DNA of 45,075 nt from Cytobacillus sp. S13-E01 (GCF_029193815.1 NZ_JARFVC010000034.1:1-45075); one strand, 5' to 3'; positions 34,877 through 45,075 are shown, counted from the first letter of the stretch. Numbers and translations: made by a program. The notes: generated by a model not told the origin, from the sequence alone.

Positions 34877-36317
34877 AACTTCCACTCCTAGCAATTAACT
34901 CAGCATAAAGCCGGTTATATTTAAACGCTGACTGAGCCCAACTATAATCTCTAGACATCGCCTCAATAACAAGTTTATTCCATTCTATTTTCTTGTGGTA
35001 AAAGTCAATTGCCCTGTTTACGGTATACAGCATGTCATGGGCATTAAAGTTCTTAAAACTAAATCCATTCCCTTCACATGTATGCTCATTAAACGATTGG
35101 ACGGTGTCATTAAGACCACCCGTTTCCCTTACAATGGGAATCGTTCCATATCGTAAAGCAATCAATTGTCCCAAGCCACAAGGTTCAAATTTTGATGGCA
35201 TCAAAAATAGGTCAGAGCCAGCATACAGTTGGTGTGCTAAAGCTTCATTAAAGCCTATAAATACCTTAAATTTTTCTGGATAGCGATATGCTAGTGTATG
35301 GAAACAATTTTCATATTGGTAGTCTCCTGTTCCAAGAATGATAAACTGAATATCTTTTGAAAGCATTTCTTCAATCACGCGAATGACCAGCTCTAGTCCC
35401 TTTTGCTCGGTTAGCCGAGAAATAATTGAAATAATTGGGACATCTGTTCTTTCTGGTAACCCAAAATATCTTTGAAGTGCACGTTTATTTTTCGCCTTAT
35501 TTTTTAGGGCAGAGTGATCGTATTGTGCTTTTATTAACATATCATTTCTAGGGTTATACAGGTCATCATCAATTCCATTTAAAATGCCAACCAGTGCATC
35601 ACTTCGCTCACGTAATAGACCATCTAATTTTTCTCCAAAAAACTCAGTCTGGATTTCATTTTTATATGTAGGGCTAACCGTTGTAATAATATCAGACGAA
35701 ACTATAGCACCTTTCATAAAATTAACATTCCCATAAAACTCAAGCTGTTCTTGGTTGAAATATTCGTCAGAAAGATTTAACAAATCTCCTAAAATTTCTT
35801 TTGGAAAGATACCCTGAAACTGTAGATTGTGAATCGTAAACACAGACCGAATCGAAGCATAATCTACATTGGTACTATACTCATTCTCCAATAGAAAGTT
35901 GACCATTCCCGTATGCCAATCATGACAGTGAATGACATCAGGAATAAACTCTAACAAAGGTAAAGACTCCAACACCGCTTGACAGAAAAACGAAAAACGT
36001 TCCCCATCATCATAATGGCCATATAAACTGTCTCGGTTAAAGTAGTATTCATTATCGATGAAATAATAAATAATCCCATCATATGTTAGCATTTCAATTC
36101 CGCAGTATTGATTTCTCCAACCAACTTTAACTGTCATTTCGTTCACTTTTTCCATGTTTTGCTTAAATTGGTTAGAGATTTGACCATATTTAGGAAGTAT
36201 GACCCTAACATCAGTTCCTAGACTTCTCAACTCCTTTGGAAGTGCACCAGCTACGTCTGCTAAGCCACCAGATTTAACAAATGGGACACACTCTGAAACG
36301 ACAAATAGCACTTTCAC
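34866..36317 (-). CDS. glgA: Glycogen synthase GlgA (ADP-glucose)
   Basis: 483-aa GT5 glycosyltransferase extending alpha-1,4-glucan from ADP-glucose. The N-terminal signature [13 protein letters not shown] includes Lys15 for nucleotide-sugar binding; [31 protein letters not shown] and the C-terminal [20 protein letters not shown] are typical. The start overlaps the glgD stop by 4 nt. Length matches the bacterial family. Confidence 0.97.
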   Translation of the reverse strand: MKVLFVVSECVPFVKSGGLADVAGALPKELRSLGTDVRVILPKYGQISNQFKQNMEKVNEMTVKVGWRNQYCGIEMLTYDGIIYYFIDNEYYFNRDSLYGHYDDGERFSFFCQAVLESLPLLEFIPDVIHCHDWHTGMVNFLLENEYSTNVDYASIRSVFTIHNLQFQGIFPKEILGDLLNLSDEYFNQEQLEFYGNVNFMKGAIVSSDIITTVSPTYKNEIQTEFFGEKLDGLLRERSDALVGILNGIDDDLYNPRNDMLIKAQYDHSALKNKAKNKRALQRYFGLPERTDVPIISIISRLTEQKGLELVIRVIEEMLSKDIQFIILGTGDYQYENCFHTLAYRYPEKFKVFIGFNEALAHQLYAGSDLFLMPSKFEPCGLGQLIALRYGTIPIVRETGGLNDTVQSFNEHTCEGNGFSFKNFNAHDMLYTVNRAIDFYHKKIEWNKLVIEAMSRDYSWAQSAFKYNRLYAELIARSGSYVL

Positions 36318-37339
36318 GATCTCATCAACGCTCCTTGTATTGTTCCTTTTCGAACTACGTACGGAGAAATTTCACTTCCTTGAAGTTTCACATTACTCTC
36401 TACTCTTACATCTTTATCAATAATGACTGAATCTAACACACAATCTTCACCAATTAAGCTTTTTTGCATGATAATACTATTTTTTATGATTGTACCTTTT
36501 CCAATTTTAACAGCTCGTGAAATGATGCTATTTTCAACGTGACCTTCTATTATGCAGCCATTAGCAATAATTGAATTTTTTACTACCCCGTTTTTGGTAT
36601 ATTTGGTAGGAGGTTCATCTTTTACTTTTGTGTAAATCGGATCTGATTGTAAAAATAGCTGTTTCCAAACAGTAGGTTGTAATAATTCCATACTATGAGT
36701 GTAGTATTTTTTAATTGAATCGACTACAGATACATATCCTCTATATTCATAGTCACATATTTTCAAACTATGACGATGATCACGCACCACATCTAAAATA
36801 CTTAAATAGCCGGTCTTCTTATGGTTAGTAATCAAATCAATCAGTAATGACGTTTCCAAAATAAACATTTCAAGTGACTTTCCAAGATTACGTACTTCTG
36901 TAATATCACAATCGGCCTCAATATGTCTTTTCAAAATCATATTATAATCAATGTTGCAGACTGTATAGCTATTAGCGATTAATGTATACTTTTGAGTACT
37001 TCTTAAAAAATAGTCCATATTGTTTTGAAATTGTTTAAATGAACCAATTTCCTCATTCAAATCAAGATCGGATGCCGGAAAGAAGAATAATCCATCTCGC
37101 TTACGATTTAAATCCCATTGCTTCCCAGAGCCTAAATGATCCATTAAAGAGCGATATTGATATCTTGGAAAAATGGCTACACTTTCAATACCTGAATTAA
37201 CCATATTTGAAAGAATAAAATCAATTAATCGATATCTACCTGCAAAAGGTATTGCAGCCATTGAACGGTTGATGGTTAAATCCTCTAATTCATTTCGGTA
37301 TGTAGTTGCGTCGATAACACCAAGTAGATTTTTAATCAT
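36314..37339 (-). CDS. glgD: GlgD subunit of ADP-glucose pyrophosphorylase
   Basis: About 341-aa homologue of GlgC that lacks the catalytic GGxGSRL loop: here the equivalent start is [20 protein letters not shown], followed by the conserved [20 protein letters not shown]. In Bacillus, GlgD pairs with GlgC and raises its activity. The C-terminal left-handed beta-helix repeats ([20 protein letters not shown]) are present. The start at 37339 has AAAAGGATG upstream. It lies between glgC and glgA in the operon. Confidence 0.94.
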   Translation of the reverse strand: MIKNLLGVIDATTYRNELEDLTINRSMAAIPFAGRYRLIDFILSNMVNSGIESVAIFPRYQYRSLMDHLGSGKQWDLNRKRDGLFFFPASDLDLNEEIGSFKQFQNNMDYFLRSTQKYTLIANSYTVCNIDYNMILKRHIEADCDITEVRNLGKSLEMFILETSLLIDLITNHKKTGYLSILDVVRDHRHSLKICDYEYRGYVSVVDSIKKYYTHSMELLQPTVWKQLFLQSDPIYTKVKDEPPTKYTKNGVVKNSIIANGCIIEGHVENSIISRAVKIGKGTIIKNSIIMQKSLIGEDCVLDSVIIDKDVRVESNVKLQGSEISPYVVRKGTIQGALMRS

Positions 37340-37368
37340 TTTGCACATCCTTTTAGACTAATAATGAC

Positions 37369-38511
37369 CTATAGTTGTCCTGCGGTTAACATTTCCTCTG
37401 TTACTAAGATGACTTCATCGACATTTTCTGAACGGATAACAGTGCCATCAGGTATCTGCAGATTACATGGAATAATTGCTTTTTCAATAAATACATTTTT
37501 TCCAATCTTAGCATCAGCCATGATAACTGAATCCTTTATAAATGACCCACTACCAACTTCCGAACCTTGAAATAAAACAGAATGATCCACTGTTCCCTCA
37601 ATCACACACCCCTCGTTCACAAGGGATTCGTTAATTTGTGCTGTAGGAGCAATAAACTGGGGTGGTTGATTTGGATTTACCGAATAGATTCGCCAAGAAT
37701 GATCAAATAGGTTTAATTGCGAATCCTCTCGTAATAGGTCCATGTTGGCTTCCCATAAACTTTTAACAGTACCAACATCTTTCCAATACCCCCTAAACGG
37801 ATAGGCAACTAGTTTTTTCTTTTCTTCTAATAAATGTGGAATAATGTCCTTACCAAAATCATGGCTAGAATCAGGATTACGATCATCCATTTCTAAAAAC
37901 TCTTTTAGCACAGACCATTTAAATATATATATTCCCATTGAGGCTAAATTATTTTTCGGAAGTAGGGGTTTTTCCTCGAACTCCTTTATCTCCATGTCAT
38001 CGTTTGTATTCATGATTCCAAAGCGACTCGCCTCATCCCAAGGCACTTCTATAACCGAAATTGATACATCAGCCTCTCTTTTAATATGGTAATCAAGCAT
38101 TTCAGCATAATCCATTTTATAGATGTGGTCACCTGACAGAATTAACACATATTCTGGATCATACTGCTTTAAATACGTTACATTTTGATAAATAGCACTT
38201 GCTGTCCCTGTGTACCACTTTACACCTGTAGACTCTGCATACGGAGGAAGTACAGTCACGCCACCATTTTTCCGATCAAGGTCCCACGCACTTCCAATAC
38301 CTATATAAGAATGTAATACTAGCGGCTGATATTGTGTTAATACTCCAACTGTATCAATGCCAGAATTCGTGCAATTACTAAGTGTAAAATCAATTATTCG
38401 ATACTTTCCACCAAATGGAACAGCTGGTTTGGCAATATCTTTGGTTAAGGTACTTAGACGACTACCTTTTCCTCCCGCCAATAGCATTGCTACGCACTTT
38501 TTTTTGACCAT
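37369..38511 (-). CDS. glgC: Glucose-1-phosphate adenylyltransferase GlgC
   Basis: 380-aa catalytic subunit making ADP-glucose, the committed step of glycogen synthesis. The nucleotidyltransferase loop [20 protein letters not shown] is intact, with [31 protein letters not shown] and FEEKP following, and a C-terminal beta-helix ([20 protein letters not shown]). Its first 50 nt overlap the end of glgB in another frame; GAGGGGAG lies upstream of the ATG within glgB. Confidence 0.97.
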   Translation of the reverse strand: MVKKKCVAMLLAGGKGSRLSTLTKDIAKPAVPFGGKYRIIDFTLSNCTNSGIDTVGVLTQYQPLVLHSYIGIGSAWDLDRKNGGVTVLPPYAESTGVKWYTGTASAIYQNVTYLKQYDPEYVLILSGDHIYKMDYAEMLDYHIKREADVSISVIEVPWDEASRFGIMNTNDDMEIKEFEEKPLLPKNNLASMGIYIFKWSVLKEFLEMDDRNPDSSHDFGKDIIPHLLEEKKKLVAYPFRGYWKDVGTVKSLWEANMDLLREDSQLNLFDHSWRIYSVNPNQPPQFIAPTAQINESLVNEGCVIEGTVDHSVLFQGSEVGSGSFIKDSVIMADAKIGKNVFIEKAIIPCNLQIPDGTVIRSENVDEVILVTEEMLTAGQL

Positions 38512-40396
38512 TATTTGTTTTCTCCCCTCGTTTTTTTACTGGTCGTAATATAGAAACTCCATATGGTGGTATAGTGATAGATAGTTGACATGGTTTTCCA
38601 TGATACTGTCCTTCGGATGATAGTAATTCACCTTTATTAACTTCCCCTGAACCACCGAACTTCTTATCATCACTATTTATGATTTCCTTATAGGATGTCC
38701 CAATAGGTACTCCAATTTTATAATCATGGTAAGTCACATTTCTAAAGTTACAAACAATAACTAAATGATCACCCGTTCTTTTCCCGTTCCGAATAAAAGA
38801 GAAAATACTTTGGTCGTTATTATTTACATCAATCCATTCAAACCCTTCTGATGAATGGTCTAAATCAAATAAAGCATGTTGTTTTTTATAAATTTTGAGC
38901 AACTCTTTAACATATGCACTCATATTCTTGTGCATGACAAATTCATCTAAATTCCAATCTAATTGATCTTGATCCTTCCACTCAGCAAATTGACCAAACT
39001 CTCCGCCCATGAATAAAAGTTTTTTACCAGGATGAGAAATTAAAAAACCATATAATAAGCGTAACTGTGAGAATTTATCTAAATAGTCACCAGGCATTTT
39101 ATCAAGCAACGATTTCTTACCGTGTACTACTTCATCGTGTGAAAACGGCAATATAAAGTTTTCTGAAAATGCGTACAATAGTGAAAATGTTACTTTATGG
39201 TGAAGCCCTTTTCTCTCATCGGGTCTAGCCTCCATATAGGTTAAGATGTCATTCATCCACCCCATATTCCATTTATACGTAAAACCTAGACCACCTTCTG
39301 ATGTTGGTGTGGTAACCATAGGCCAGTCAGTGGAATCTTCAGCAATCATTAATACGGTACTATCAAACGAATGAACCTCTTCATTTAACTTCTTTAAAAA
39401 ATCAAGTGCATATGGATTATTTATTGGCTCACCATTTCTATTGGGCCAATAAATCATATTCGCTACAGCATCCACACGAAATCCATCAATATGAAAATAA
39501 TCAATCCAATATAAAGCATTGGATATTAAAAAACTTCGCACCTCATGCTTACTTAAATCAAAATTCGCTGTACCCCAAACCTCATTTTCCCTATCATAAA
39601 GGGAACTATATTCATAGGTTGGTTTCCCATCAAATAGATATAAACCATGCGAGTCCTTACAAAAGTGACCAGGTACCCAGTCCATCAATACTCCAATTCC
39701 ATGTTGATGACATTCATCAATAAAAGCCATCAGTTCATGTGGATTACCATATCTACTGGTTGCAGAGAAATAACCAACGCCTTGATAGCCCCAAGACCTA
39801 TCGAGCGGATGCTCAGTAATTGGTAATAGCTCGATATGACTAAAGCCATGCTCTACTACATATGGAATAAGTATATTAACCAATTCTTTGTATGAATAAT
39901 GGCTTCCGTCTTCTTTTGTTTTCCATGATCCAAGATGGACTTCATAAATAAATATAGGCAAATCATCACTAGCTTTTTTTCGTTTGGTTCTTCTCCATTG
40001 GCTATCATTCCACTTATATCCATTTAGATCGTAGATAATCGATGCCGTATTGGGTCTAACCTCAGAGAAAAAAGCATAAGGATCAGATTTTAGAAGCTTC
40101 TGTCCCGTAGCTGTAATAATCTCAAATTTGTAAATTTCACCTTCAAGTAAACCAGGAATAAAGTTGGTCCATATTCCTTCCTTACTCACTTTAGTAAGAG
40201 AATGTTCCTCTCCTTCCCAATTATTAAAATTCCCTACTACATTCACTTGTGCAGCATGTGGTGCCCAAACACTGAAACGAGTACCCATTTGGCCATTTTC
40301 TTGTATAATATGTGCTCCAAATAAGTGATAACTTTTAAAGAGGTTTCCTTCATGAAATAAATGAATATCGTAATTAGTTGGGAGGGTCGATAACAC
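38462..40396 (-). CDS. glgB: 1,4-alpha-Glucan branching enzyme GlgB
   Basis: 644-aa GH13 enzyme adding alpha-1,6 branches to glycogen. It has an N-terminal CBM48 region at about 35-110 ([20 protein letters not shown]), then the barrel with [21 protein letters not shown], nucleophile Asp309 in GFRVDAV, acid/base Glu353 in MIAEDST, and [10 protein letters not shown]. It starts at GTG 40396 after AAAGGATG. The basic C-terminal tail after VSILRPV lies in the overlap with glgC. It is the first gene of the operon. Confidence 0.97.
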   Translation of the reverse strand: MLSTLPTNYDIHLFHEGNLFKSYHLFGAHIIQENGQMGTRFSVWAPHAAQVNVVGNFNNWEGEEHSLTKVSKEGIWTNFIPGLLEGEIYKFEIITATGQKLLKSDPYAFFSEVRPNTASIIYDLNGYKWNDSQWRRTKRKKASDDLPIFIYEVHLGSWKTKEDGSHYSYKELVNILIPYVVEHGFSHIELLPITEHPLDRSWGYQGVGYFSATSRYGNPHELMAFIDECHQHGIGVLMDWVPGHFCKDSHGLYLFDGKPTYEYSSLYDRENEVWGTANFDLSKHEVRSFLISNALYWIDYFHIDGFRVDAVANMIYWPNRNGEPINNPYALDFLKKLNEEVHSFDSTVLMIAEDSTDWPMVTTPTSEGGLGFTYKWNMGWMNDILTYMEARPDERKGLHHKVTFSLLYAFSENFILPFSHDEVVHGKKSLLDKMPGDYLDKFSQLRLLYGFLISHPGKKLLFMGGEFGQFAEWKDQDQLDWNLDEFVMHKNMSAYVKELLKIYKKQHALFDLDHSSEGFEWIDVNNNDQSIFSFIRNGKRTGDHLVIVCNFRNVTYHDYKIGVPIGTSYKEIINSDDKKFGGSGEVNKGELLSSEGQYHGKPCQLSITIPPYGVSILRPVKKRGEKTNNGQKKVRSNAIGGRKR

Positions 40397-40926
40397 TGTT
40401 ATTCATCCTTTCTAGAATCTATAAAATAACTAATTTTTATTATAATTATTCATTTTACAGAAAATCTAAGTAGGTGATAGTATGTTTTGTATGACACGAT
40501 TTTACAAAATATTTAATTGTCCATGTAAAAACTATTTTTATATAATAAGTAATTTTATTTGCAAACGGTTACATTATTTTTATATAAAAACTATTCTACT
40601 ATTGAAAAAGTGACCTGTAGTACAATTCAAAAATAGGTAGTAGGATTCAAGGATAAGGTGTAGATAAACAAAGTGTTATCTAAACAAATAGAGGATAAGT
40701 AGTTAGATAGTGCTCAATAATCGCAATTTTATTATAAACTATTATTCTAGTGTTAAAGAATTCGTTTACTTTCTTTAAAAAACAAATATTGTCGATAAAA
40801 AAACAAGACACATTTTGTTCAAAGTGGAAAATTACCATAACTCTGAGTAATAACGGATTATCGAAGTGGATTAAATCATGACTGAACGAGTTCTAATAAT
40901 AGCAGCCTTCTATTTATCTATAATCA
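40397..40926. other. Upstream region of the glg operon
   Basis: This 530-bp AT-rich region between glgB and the end of the tRNA array holds the cre-like site at 40560 and presumably the glg promoter. No coding frame is supported. Confidence 0.5.
40560..40573. promoter_or_regulatory. cre-like site (CcpA operator) upstream of glgBCDAP
   Basis: TGCAAACGGTTACA matches the consensus TGWNANCGNTNWCA at all but one fixed position (C for W at position 3). It lies about 165 bp upstream of the glgB start, where carbon catabolite control of glycogen synthesis would make sense. Confidence 0.5.
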
Positions 40927-40967
40927 AAAAAAGACGTAACAAGATTAATCTTGTTACGCCTTTTTGA
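40927..40967. terminator. Terminator at the end of the rRNA-tRNA operon
   Basis: On the minus strand GGCGTAACAAG-ATTAAT-CTTGTTACGTC followed by T7, immediately after tRNA-Glu. A T5 run on the other strand makes it usable both ways. Confidence 0.92.
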
Positions 40968-41039
40968 TGACCCATACGGGATTCGAACCCGTGTTACCGC
41001 CGTGAAAGGGCGGTGTCTTAACCGCTTGACCAATGGGCC
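40968..41039 (-). tRNA. tRNA-Glu (TTC)
   Basis: Cloverleaf with acceptor GGCCCAT/ATGGGTC and anticodon loop CTTTCAC. No CCA is encoded. Last gene of the array. Confidence 0.97.
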
Positions 41040-41057
41040 ATAAATTCGATATCATAA

Positions 41058-41148
41058 TGGCGGAGAAGGAGGGATTTGAACCCTCGCGCCGCTTACACGA
41101 CCTACACCCTTAGCAGGGGCGCCTCTTCAGCCACTTGAGTACTTCCCC
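41058..41148 (-). tRNA. tRNA-Ser (GCT)
   Basis: Class II tRNA with a long variable arm; anticodon GCT in CTGCTAA; CCA encoded. Confidence 0.97.
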
Positions 41149-41152
41149 ATTA

Positions 41153-41227
41153 TGGCTCCACAGGCAGGACTCGAACCTGCGACCGATCGGTTAACAGCCG
41201 ATAGCTCTACCACTGAGCTACTGTGGA
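41153..41227 (-). tRNA. tRNA-Asn (GTT)
   Basis: Acceptor TCCACAG/CTGTGGA, anticodon GTT in CTGTTAA; CCA encoded. Confidence 0.97.
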
Positions 41228-41236
41228 ATAGTATGA

Positions 41237-41310
<74 letters not shown>

Positions 41311-41333
41311 TAATAAGTTACATTAGATAAAAT

Positions 41334-41407
41334 TGGAGCGGGTGATGAGAATCGAACTCACGACATCAGCTTGGAAGGCTGAGGTTTTACCATTAAACTA
41401 CACCCGC
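41334..41407 (-). tRNA. tRNA-Gly (TCC)
   Basis: Acceptor GCGGGTG/CACCCGC, anticodon TCC in CTTCCAA; CCA encoded. Confidence 0.97.
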
Positions 41408-41423
41408 ATATATTATGAGAAAA

Positions 41424-41500
41424 TGGGGCGACTGATGGGAATCGAACCCACGAATGCCTGAACCACAATCAGGTGCGTTAACCACTTCGCCACAACCGCC
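41424..41500 (-). tRNA. tRNA-His (GTG)
   Basis: Anticodon GTG in TTGTGGT with the extra 5' G typical of tRNA-His; CCA encoded. Confidence 0.97.
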
Positions 41501-41535
41501 ATAAATATAACTGTTACTTATTTATGAACAAAAAA

Positions 41536-41611
41536 TGGTGGCTCAGGACGGAATCGAACCGCCGACACAAGGATTTTCAGTCCTTTGCTCTACCAACTGA
41601 GCTACTGAGCC
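41536..41611 (-). tRNA. tRNA-Phe (GAA)
   Basis: Acceptor GGCTCAG/CTGAGCC, D-arm TAGCTCAGTTGGTAGAGC, anticodon GAA in CTGAAAA; CCA encoded. Its first 25 nt are repeated three more times upstream (41612-42082). Confidence 0.97.
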
Positions 41612-42082
41612 ATATATAATTTGTTAATCCATTACATTAAGTGCAATTGAATATTGTTAGCTTCATCCTCATCTCAGGAGGTTAATGCAAGAAGCAGCTC
41701 GATGAGTATGCTGAAGTATTTTCAGGGAAGCCTATTCGGGCGTGCTCTACCAACTGAGCTACTGAGCCATATAGAATTTGTTAATCCATTACATTAAGTG
41801 CAATTGAATATTGTTAGCTTCATCCTCATCTCAGGAGGTTAATGCAAGAAGCAGCTCGATGAGTATGCTGAAGTATTTTCAGGGAAGCCTATTCGGGCGT
41901 GCTCTACCAACTGAGCTACTGAGCCATATAGAATTTGTTAATCCATTACATTAAGTGCAATTGAATATTGTTAGCTTCATCCTCATCTCAGGAGGTTAAT
42001 GCAAGAAGCAGCTCGATGAGTATGCTGAAGTATTTTCAGGGAAGCCTATTCGGGCGTGCTCTACCAACTGAGCTACTGAGCC
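41612..42082 (-). repeat. Three tandem 157-bp units containing tRNA-Phe 5' fragments
   Basis: Units 41612-41768, 41769-41925 and 41926-42082 are virtually identical. Read on the minus strand each is: the first 25 nt of tRNA-Phe (acceptor 5' strand plus whole D-arm, ending GGTAGAGC), a module of about 80 nt (ACGCCCGAATAGGCTTCCCT...GAGATGAGGATGAAG), then an AT-rich spacer that repeats the leader of the real gene. The fragments stop before the anticodon arm and cannot make a tRNA. A CTGAA..TTCAG hairpin and a TCCT..AGGA pairing occur in the module. Confidence 0.95.
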
Positions 42083-42117
42083 ATATAATTAAGATGTGCT
42101 TTACCAACTGAGTAAAA
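42083..42117 (-). repeat. Degenerate tRNA-fragment relic
   Basis: Read on the minus strand, TTTTACTCAGTTGGTAAAGC then ACATC is a decayed D-arm followed by the beginning of the module, between the tandem units and tRNA-Asp. Confidence 0.6.
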
Positions 42118-42193
42118 TGGCGGTCCCGACCGGGATCGAACCGGCGATCTCCTGCGTGACAGGCAGGCATGTTAACCGCTACACCACGGGACC
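42118..42193 (-). tRNA. tRNA-Asp (GTC)
   Basis: Acceptor GGTCCCG/CGGGACC, anticodon GTC in CTGTCAC; CCA encoded. Confidence 0.97.
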
Positions 42194-42196
42194 AAT

Positions 42197-42273
<77 letters not shown>

Positions 42274-42317
42274 ATAATATAATGATGCTTGTTGATTTTT
42301 CTTTTCCAATAAGATAA

Positions 42318-42410
42318 TGGCGGAGGAAGAGGGATTCGAACCCCCGCGAGCTGTTACACCCCTGTCGGTTTTCAAGACCGATCCCTTCAGCCGGACTTGG
42401 GTATTCCTCC
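42318..42410 (-). tRNA. tRNA-Ser (TGA)
   Basis: Class II tRNA with a long variable arm; anticodon TGA in CTTGAAA; CCA encoded. Confidence 0.97.
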
Positions 42411-42431
42411 GTATTGCCAATATAATAATGG

Positions 42432-42508
42432 TGGTGGACCTTGTAGGACTCGAACCTACGACCGGACGGTTATGAGCCGTCTGCTCTAACCAGCTGAGCT
42501 AAAGGTCC
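42432..42508 (-). tRNA. tRNA-Ile2 (CAT, lysidine type)
   Basis: Anticodon CAT, but the body (GGACCTT acceptor, GACGGCTCATAACCGTC arm) matches the B. subtilis AUA-reading tRNA-Ile that TilS modifies, not elongator Met; CCA encoded. Confidence 0.9.
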
Positions 42509-42521
42509 ATTTTTTCTAATA

Positions 42522-42598
42522 TGGTAGCGGCGGAGGGAGTCGAACCCACGACCTCACGGGTATGAACCGTACGCTCTAGCCAGCTGAGCTACACCGCC
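42522..42598 (-). tRNA. tRNA-Met (CAT, elongator)
   Basis: GGCGGTG acceptor, anticodon CAT in GGTTCATACCC as in B. subtilis elongator Met; CCA encoded. Confidence 0.95.
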
Positions 42599-42618
42599 AT
42601 AGTAAAAAGAGTTATTAT

Positions 42619-42694
42619 TGGTGGAGCCTAGCGGGATCGAACCGCTGACCTCCTGCGTGCAAGGCAGGCGCTCTCCCAGCTGAGCTAAGGCCCC
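42619..42694 (-). tRNA. tRNA-Ala (TGC)
   Basis: Anticodon TGC in CTTGCAC, with the G-T pair in the acceptor (GGGGCCT/AGGCTCC); CCA encoded. Confidence 0.97.
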
Positions 42695-42707
42695 AATAAT
42701 TTGTTAA

Positions 42708-42784
42708 TGGTCGGGAAGACAGGATTCGAACCTGCGACCCCTTGGTCCCAAACCAAGTGCTCTACCAAGCTGAGCTACTCCCCG
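42708..42784 (-). tRNA. tRNA-Pro (TGG)
   Basis: Anticodon TGG in TTTGGGA, acceptor CGGGGAG/CTTCCCG; CCA encoded. Confidence 0.97.
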
Positions 42785-42792
42785 TATATATA

Positions 42793-42869
<77 letters not shown>

Positions 42870-42876
42870 ATACAAA

Positions 42877-42965
42877 TGGTGCCGAGGACCGGAATCGAAC
42901 CGGTACGGTAGTCACCTACCGCAGGATTTTAAGTCCTGTGCGTCTGCCAGTTCCGCCACCCCGGC
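42877..42965 (-). tRNA. tRNA-Leu (TAA)
   Basis: Class II tRNA, anticodon TAA in CTTAAAA; CCA encoded. Confidence 0.97.
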
Positions 42966-42988
42966 ATTGGTTGGTTGCAGACTGTTTT

Positions 42989-43063
42989 TGGAGCGGAAGA
43001 CGAGGTTCGAACTCGCGACCCCCACCTTGGCAAGGTGGTGTTCTACCACTGAACTACTTCCGC
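42989..43063 (-). tRNA. tRNA-Gly (GCC)
   Basis: Anticodon GCC in TTGCCAA, acceptor GCGGAAG/CTTCCGC; CCA encoded. Confidence 0.97.
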
Positions 43064-43066
43064 GTA

Positions 43067-43150
43067 TGGTGCGGGTGAAGGGACTCGAACCCCCACGTCA
43101 AAGACACTAGATCCTAAGTCTAGCGCGTCTGCCAATTCCGCCACACCCGC
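43067..43150 (-). tRNA. tRNA-Leu (TAG)
   Basis: Class II tRNA, anticodon TAG in CTTAGGA; CCA encoded. Confidence 0.97.
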
Positions 43151-43172
43151 ATACATATAATTAGTAATAAAA

Positions 43173-43248
43173 TGGTGAGCCATGAAGGATTCGAACCTTC
43201 GACCCTCTGATTAAAAGTCAGATGCTCTACCAACTGAGCTAATGGCTC
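43173..43248 (-). tRNA. tRNA-Lys (TTT)
   Basis: Acceptor GAGCCAT/ATGGCTC, D-arm TAGCTCAGTTGGTAGAGC, anticodon TTT in CTTTTAA; CCA encoded. Its first 25 nt recur three times upstream. Confidence 0.97.
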
Positions 43249-43731
43249 GTATTGAAATTAATTTTAACAAATTTATAACTAGTATTCGTCTTCTGTTGCA
43301 TCTATGACGTCCAAATCTCAGGATGTTATTCAAGTAGTGGCTCGATTTGTACGCTGAAGTATGTTCAAGAAGCGTATTCTTCGTGCTCTACCAACTGAGC
43401 TAATGGCTCGTATTGAAATTAATTTTAACAAATTTATAACTAGTATTCGTCTTCTGTTGCATCTATGACGTCCAAATCTCAGGATGTTATTCAAGTAGTG
43501 GCTCGATTTGTACGCTGAAGTATGTTCAAGAAGCGTATTCTTCGTGCTCTACCAACTGAGCTAATGGCTCGTATTGAAATTAATTTTAACAAATTTATAA
43601 CTAGTATTCGTCTTCTGTTGCATCTATGACGTCCAAATCTCAGGATGTTATTCAAGTAGTGGCTCGATTTGTACGCTGAAGTATGTTCAAGAAGCGTATT
43701 CTTCGTGCTCTACCAACTGAGCTAATGGCTT
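43249..43731 (-). repeat. Three tandem 161-bp units containing tRNA-Lys 5' fragments
   Basis: Units 43249-43409, 43410-43570 and 43571-43731 are nearly identical; the last has one change in the acceptor (GGCTTG for GGCTCG on the plus strand). Each holds the first 25 nt of tRNA-Lys, then the shared module (minus strand ACGAAGAATACGCTTCTTGA...CATCCTGAGATTTGGACG), then an AT-rich spacer resembling the tRNA-Lys leader. The architecture matches the tRNA-Phe units, with a different tRNA fragment and spacer. Confidence 0.95.
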
Positions 43732-43740
43732 GTACAAAAG

Positions 43741-44189
<449 letters not shown>

Positions 44190-44198
44190 AGATTAAAA

Positions 44199-44274
44199 TG
44201 GTGGAGGATGACGGGATCGAACCGCCGACCCCCTGCTTGTAAGGCAGGTGCTCTCCCAGCTGAGCTAATCCTCC
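44199..44274 (-). tRNA. tRNA-Val (TAC)
   Basis: Acceptor GGAGGAT/ATCCTCC, anticodon TAC in CTTACAA; CCA encoded. First tRNA of the array after 5S rRNA. Confidence 0.97.
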
Positions 44275-44283
44275 AGTATAAAA

Positions 44284-44400
<117 letters not shown>

Positions 44401-44629
44401 AAATTATTATAGACAAGTACTATTATAATGTTTTTATAGAAAATTTCAAGAGGAAATTTATTCCCTCAAAACTAGATAACGTTAGACATTCAACGAAGAT
44501 AGTGTCCAGCTACAGCTCCTAACCTTTCGATCACTTCACCTCCTCTTTCAGAAGCAAAGATCTCGCTTCTTCGTCGGAGCCTCCAGTGTTTGTCGAGGCT
44601 GTACAGTCGCTTTCGCCTTTTATGTTTGG
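44401..44629 (-). other. 23S-5S internal transcribed spacer
   Basis: Contains the usual CCCTCAAAACTAGATA block and a GC-richer stretch (TGTCCAGCTACAGCTCCTAA near 44511, then AAGCAAAGATCTCGCTTCTT and CGCTTTCGCCTTTT) that folds into hairpins and resembles intergenic repeat sequence. Confidence 0.7.

Positions 44630-45075
<446 letters not shown>

Noticed and set aside
41612..42082. Tandem repeats as a CRISPR array
   Set aside because: The units are 157 bp with no short-repeat/unique-spacer pattern, contain tRNA pieces, and have no cas genes nearby.
42091..42117. A further complete tRNA before tRNA-Asp
   Set aside because: Only a decayed D-arm is present; no anticodon arm, T-arm or acceptor 3' strand.

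Overview
The window is low-GC Firmicute chromosomal DNA from a Bacillus-like, spore-forming relative (family Bacillaceae). The evidence is strong AGGAGG ribosome sites with frequent TTG and GTG starts, a YteA-type sporulation DksA protein, an FbpB-type small basic protein, YtkD, YtzI, YjfB and LuxS homologues, a menFDHB-menE-menC locus, a glgBCDAP operon, and a 21-tRNA array in the same order as I know for the Bacillus subtilis trnB cluster downstream of an rRNA operon. No species can be named from sequence alone.

Layout. (1) 1-3340: an unusually GC-rich 115-bp end, then a minus-strand four-gene transposition module (DUF6431 zinc-ribbon protein, DDE transposase, AAA ATPase, 62-aa coiled-coil protein) and two perfect inverted repeats. 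(2) 3340-6780: decayed DNA, a small coiled-coil gene, and a ytlACD-like ABC importer whose substrate-binding gene has lost its 5' half. (3) 6750-19140: housekeeping and accessory genes: ytkD Nudix, small unknown proteins, threonine aldolase, yjfB, dps, ytzI, amidase, EamA exporter, fbpB-like, luxS, yidD, YtkA-like lipoprotein, ytiB carbonic anhydrase, DUF2325 and zupT. Remnants of a beta-oxidation locus (acyl-CoA dehydrogenase start, thiolase end) lie on either side of the EamA gene. (4) 19170-28280: menaquinone biosynthesis. menF-D-H-B form one minus-strand unit ending at a terminator, menE-C follow as a second unit, and menA is divergent. (5) 28430-31930: yteA and a membrane-anchored penicillin-acylase-family enzyme. 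(6) 32486-40396: glgB-C-D-A-P for glycogen synthesis and breakdown, with a cre-like site upstream. (7) 40968-45075: on the minus strand, the 3' end of 23S rRNA, 5S rRNA and 21 tRNA genes.

Two kinds of non-coding structure stand out. First, the tRNA array is interrupted beside tRNA-Phe (3 x 157 bp), tRNA-Lys (3 x 161 bp) and tRNA-Thr (diverged copies). Each unit carries the first 25 nt of the adjacent tRNA joined to a shared module of about 80 nt. These are the only three tRNAs in the array with an identical D-arm (TAGCTCAGTTGGTAGAGC), so recombination at that arm probably spread the module. I do not recognise this arrangement. Second, a dispersed intergenic repeat (full copies of about 180-220 bp plus mini-copies) has nested hairpins whose apical stems differ between copies but still pair. 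Its border TAAGAAA(A)G supplies the TAA stop codon of three different genes.

Metabolically, the men genes supply menaquinone for respiration, glg handles carbon storage, and luxS, dps, ytkD and carbonic anhydrase are general maintenance and stress functions. Coordinates of genes given with corrected starts follow the best ribosome-binding site rather than the longest reading frame.
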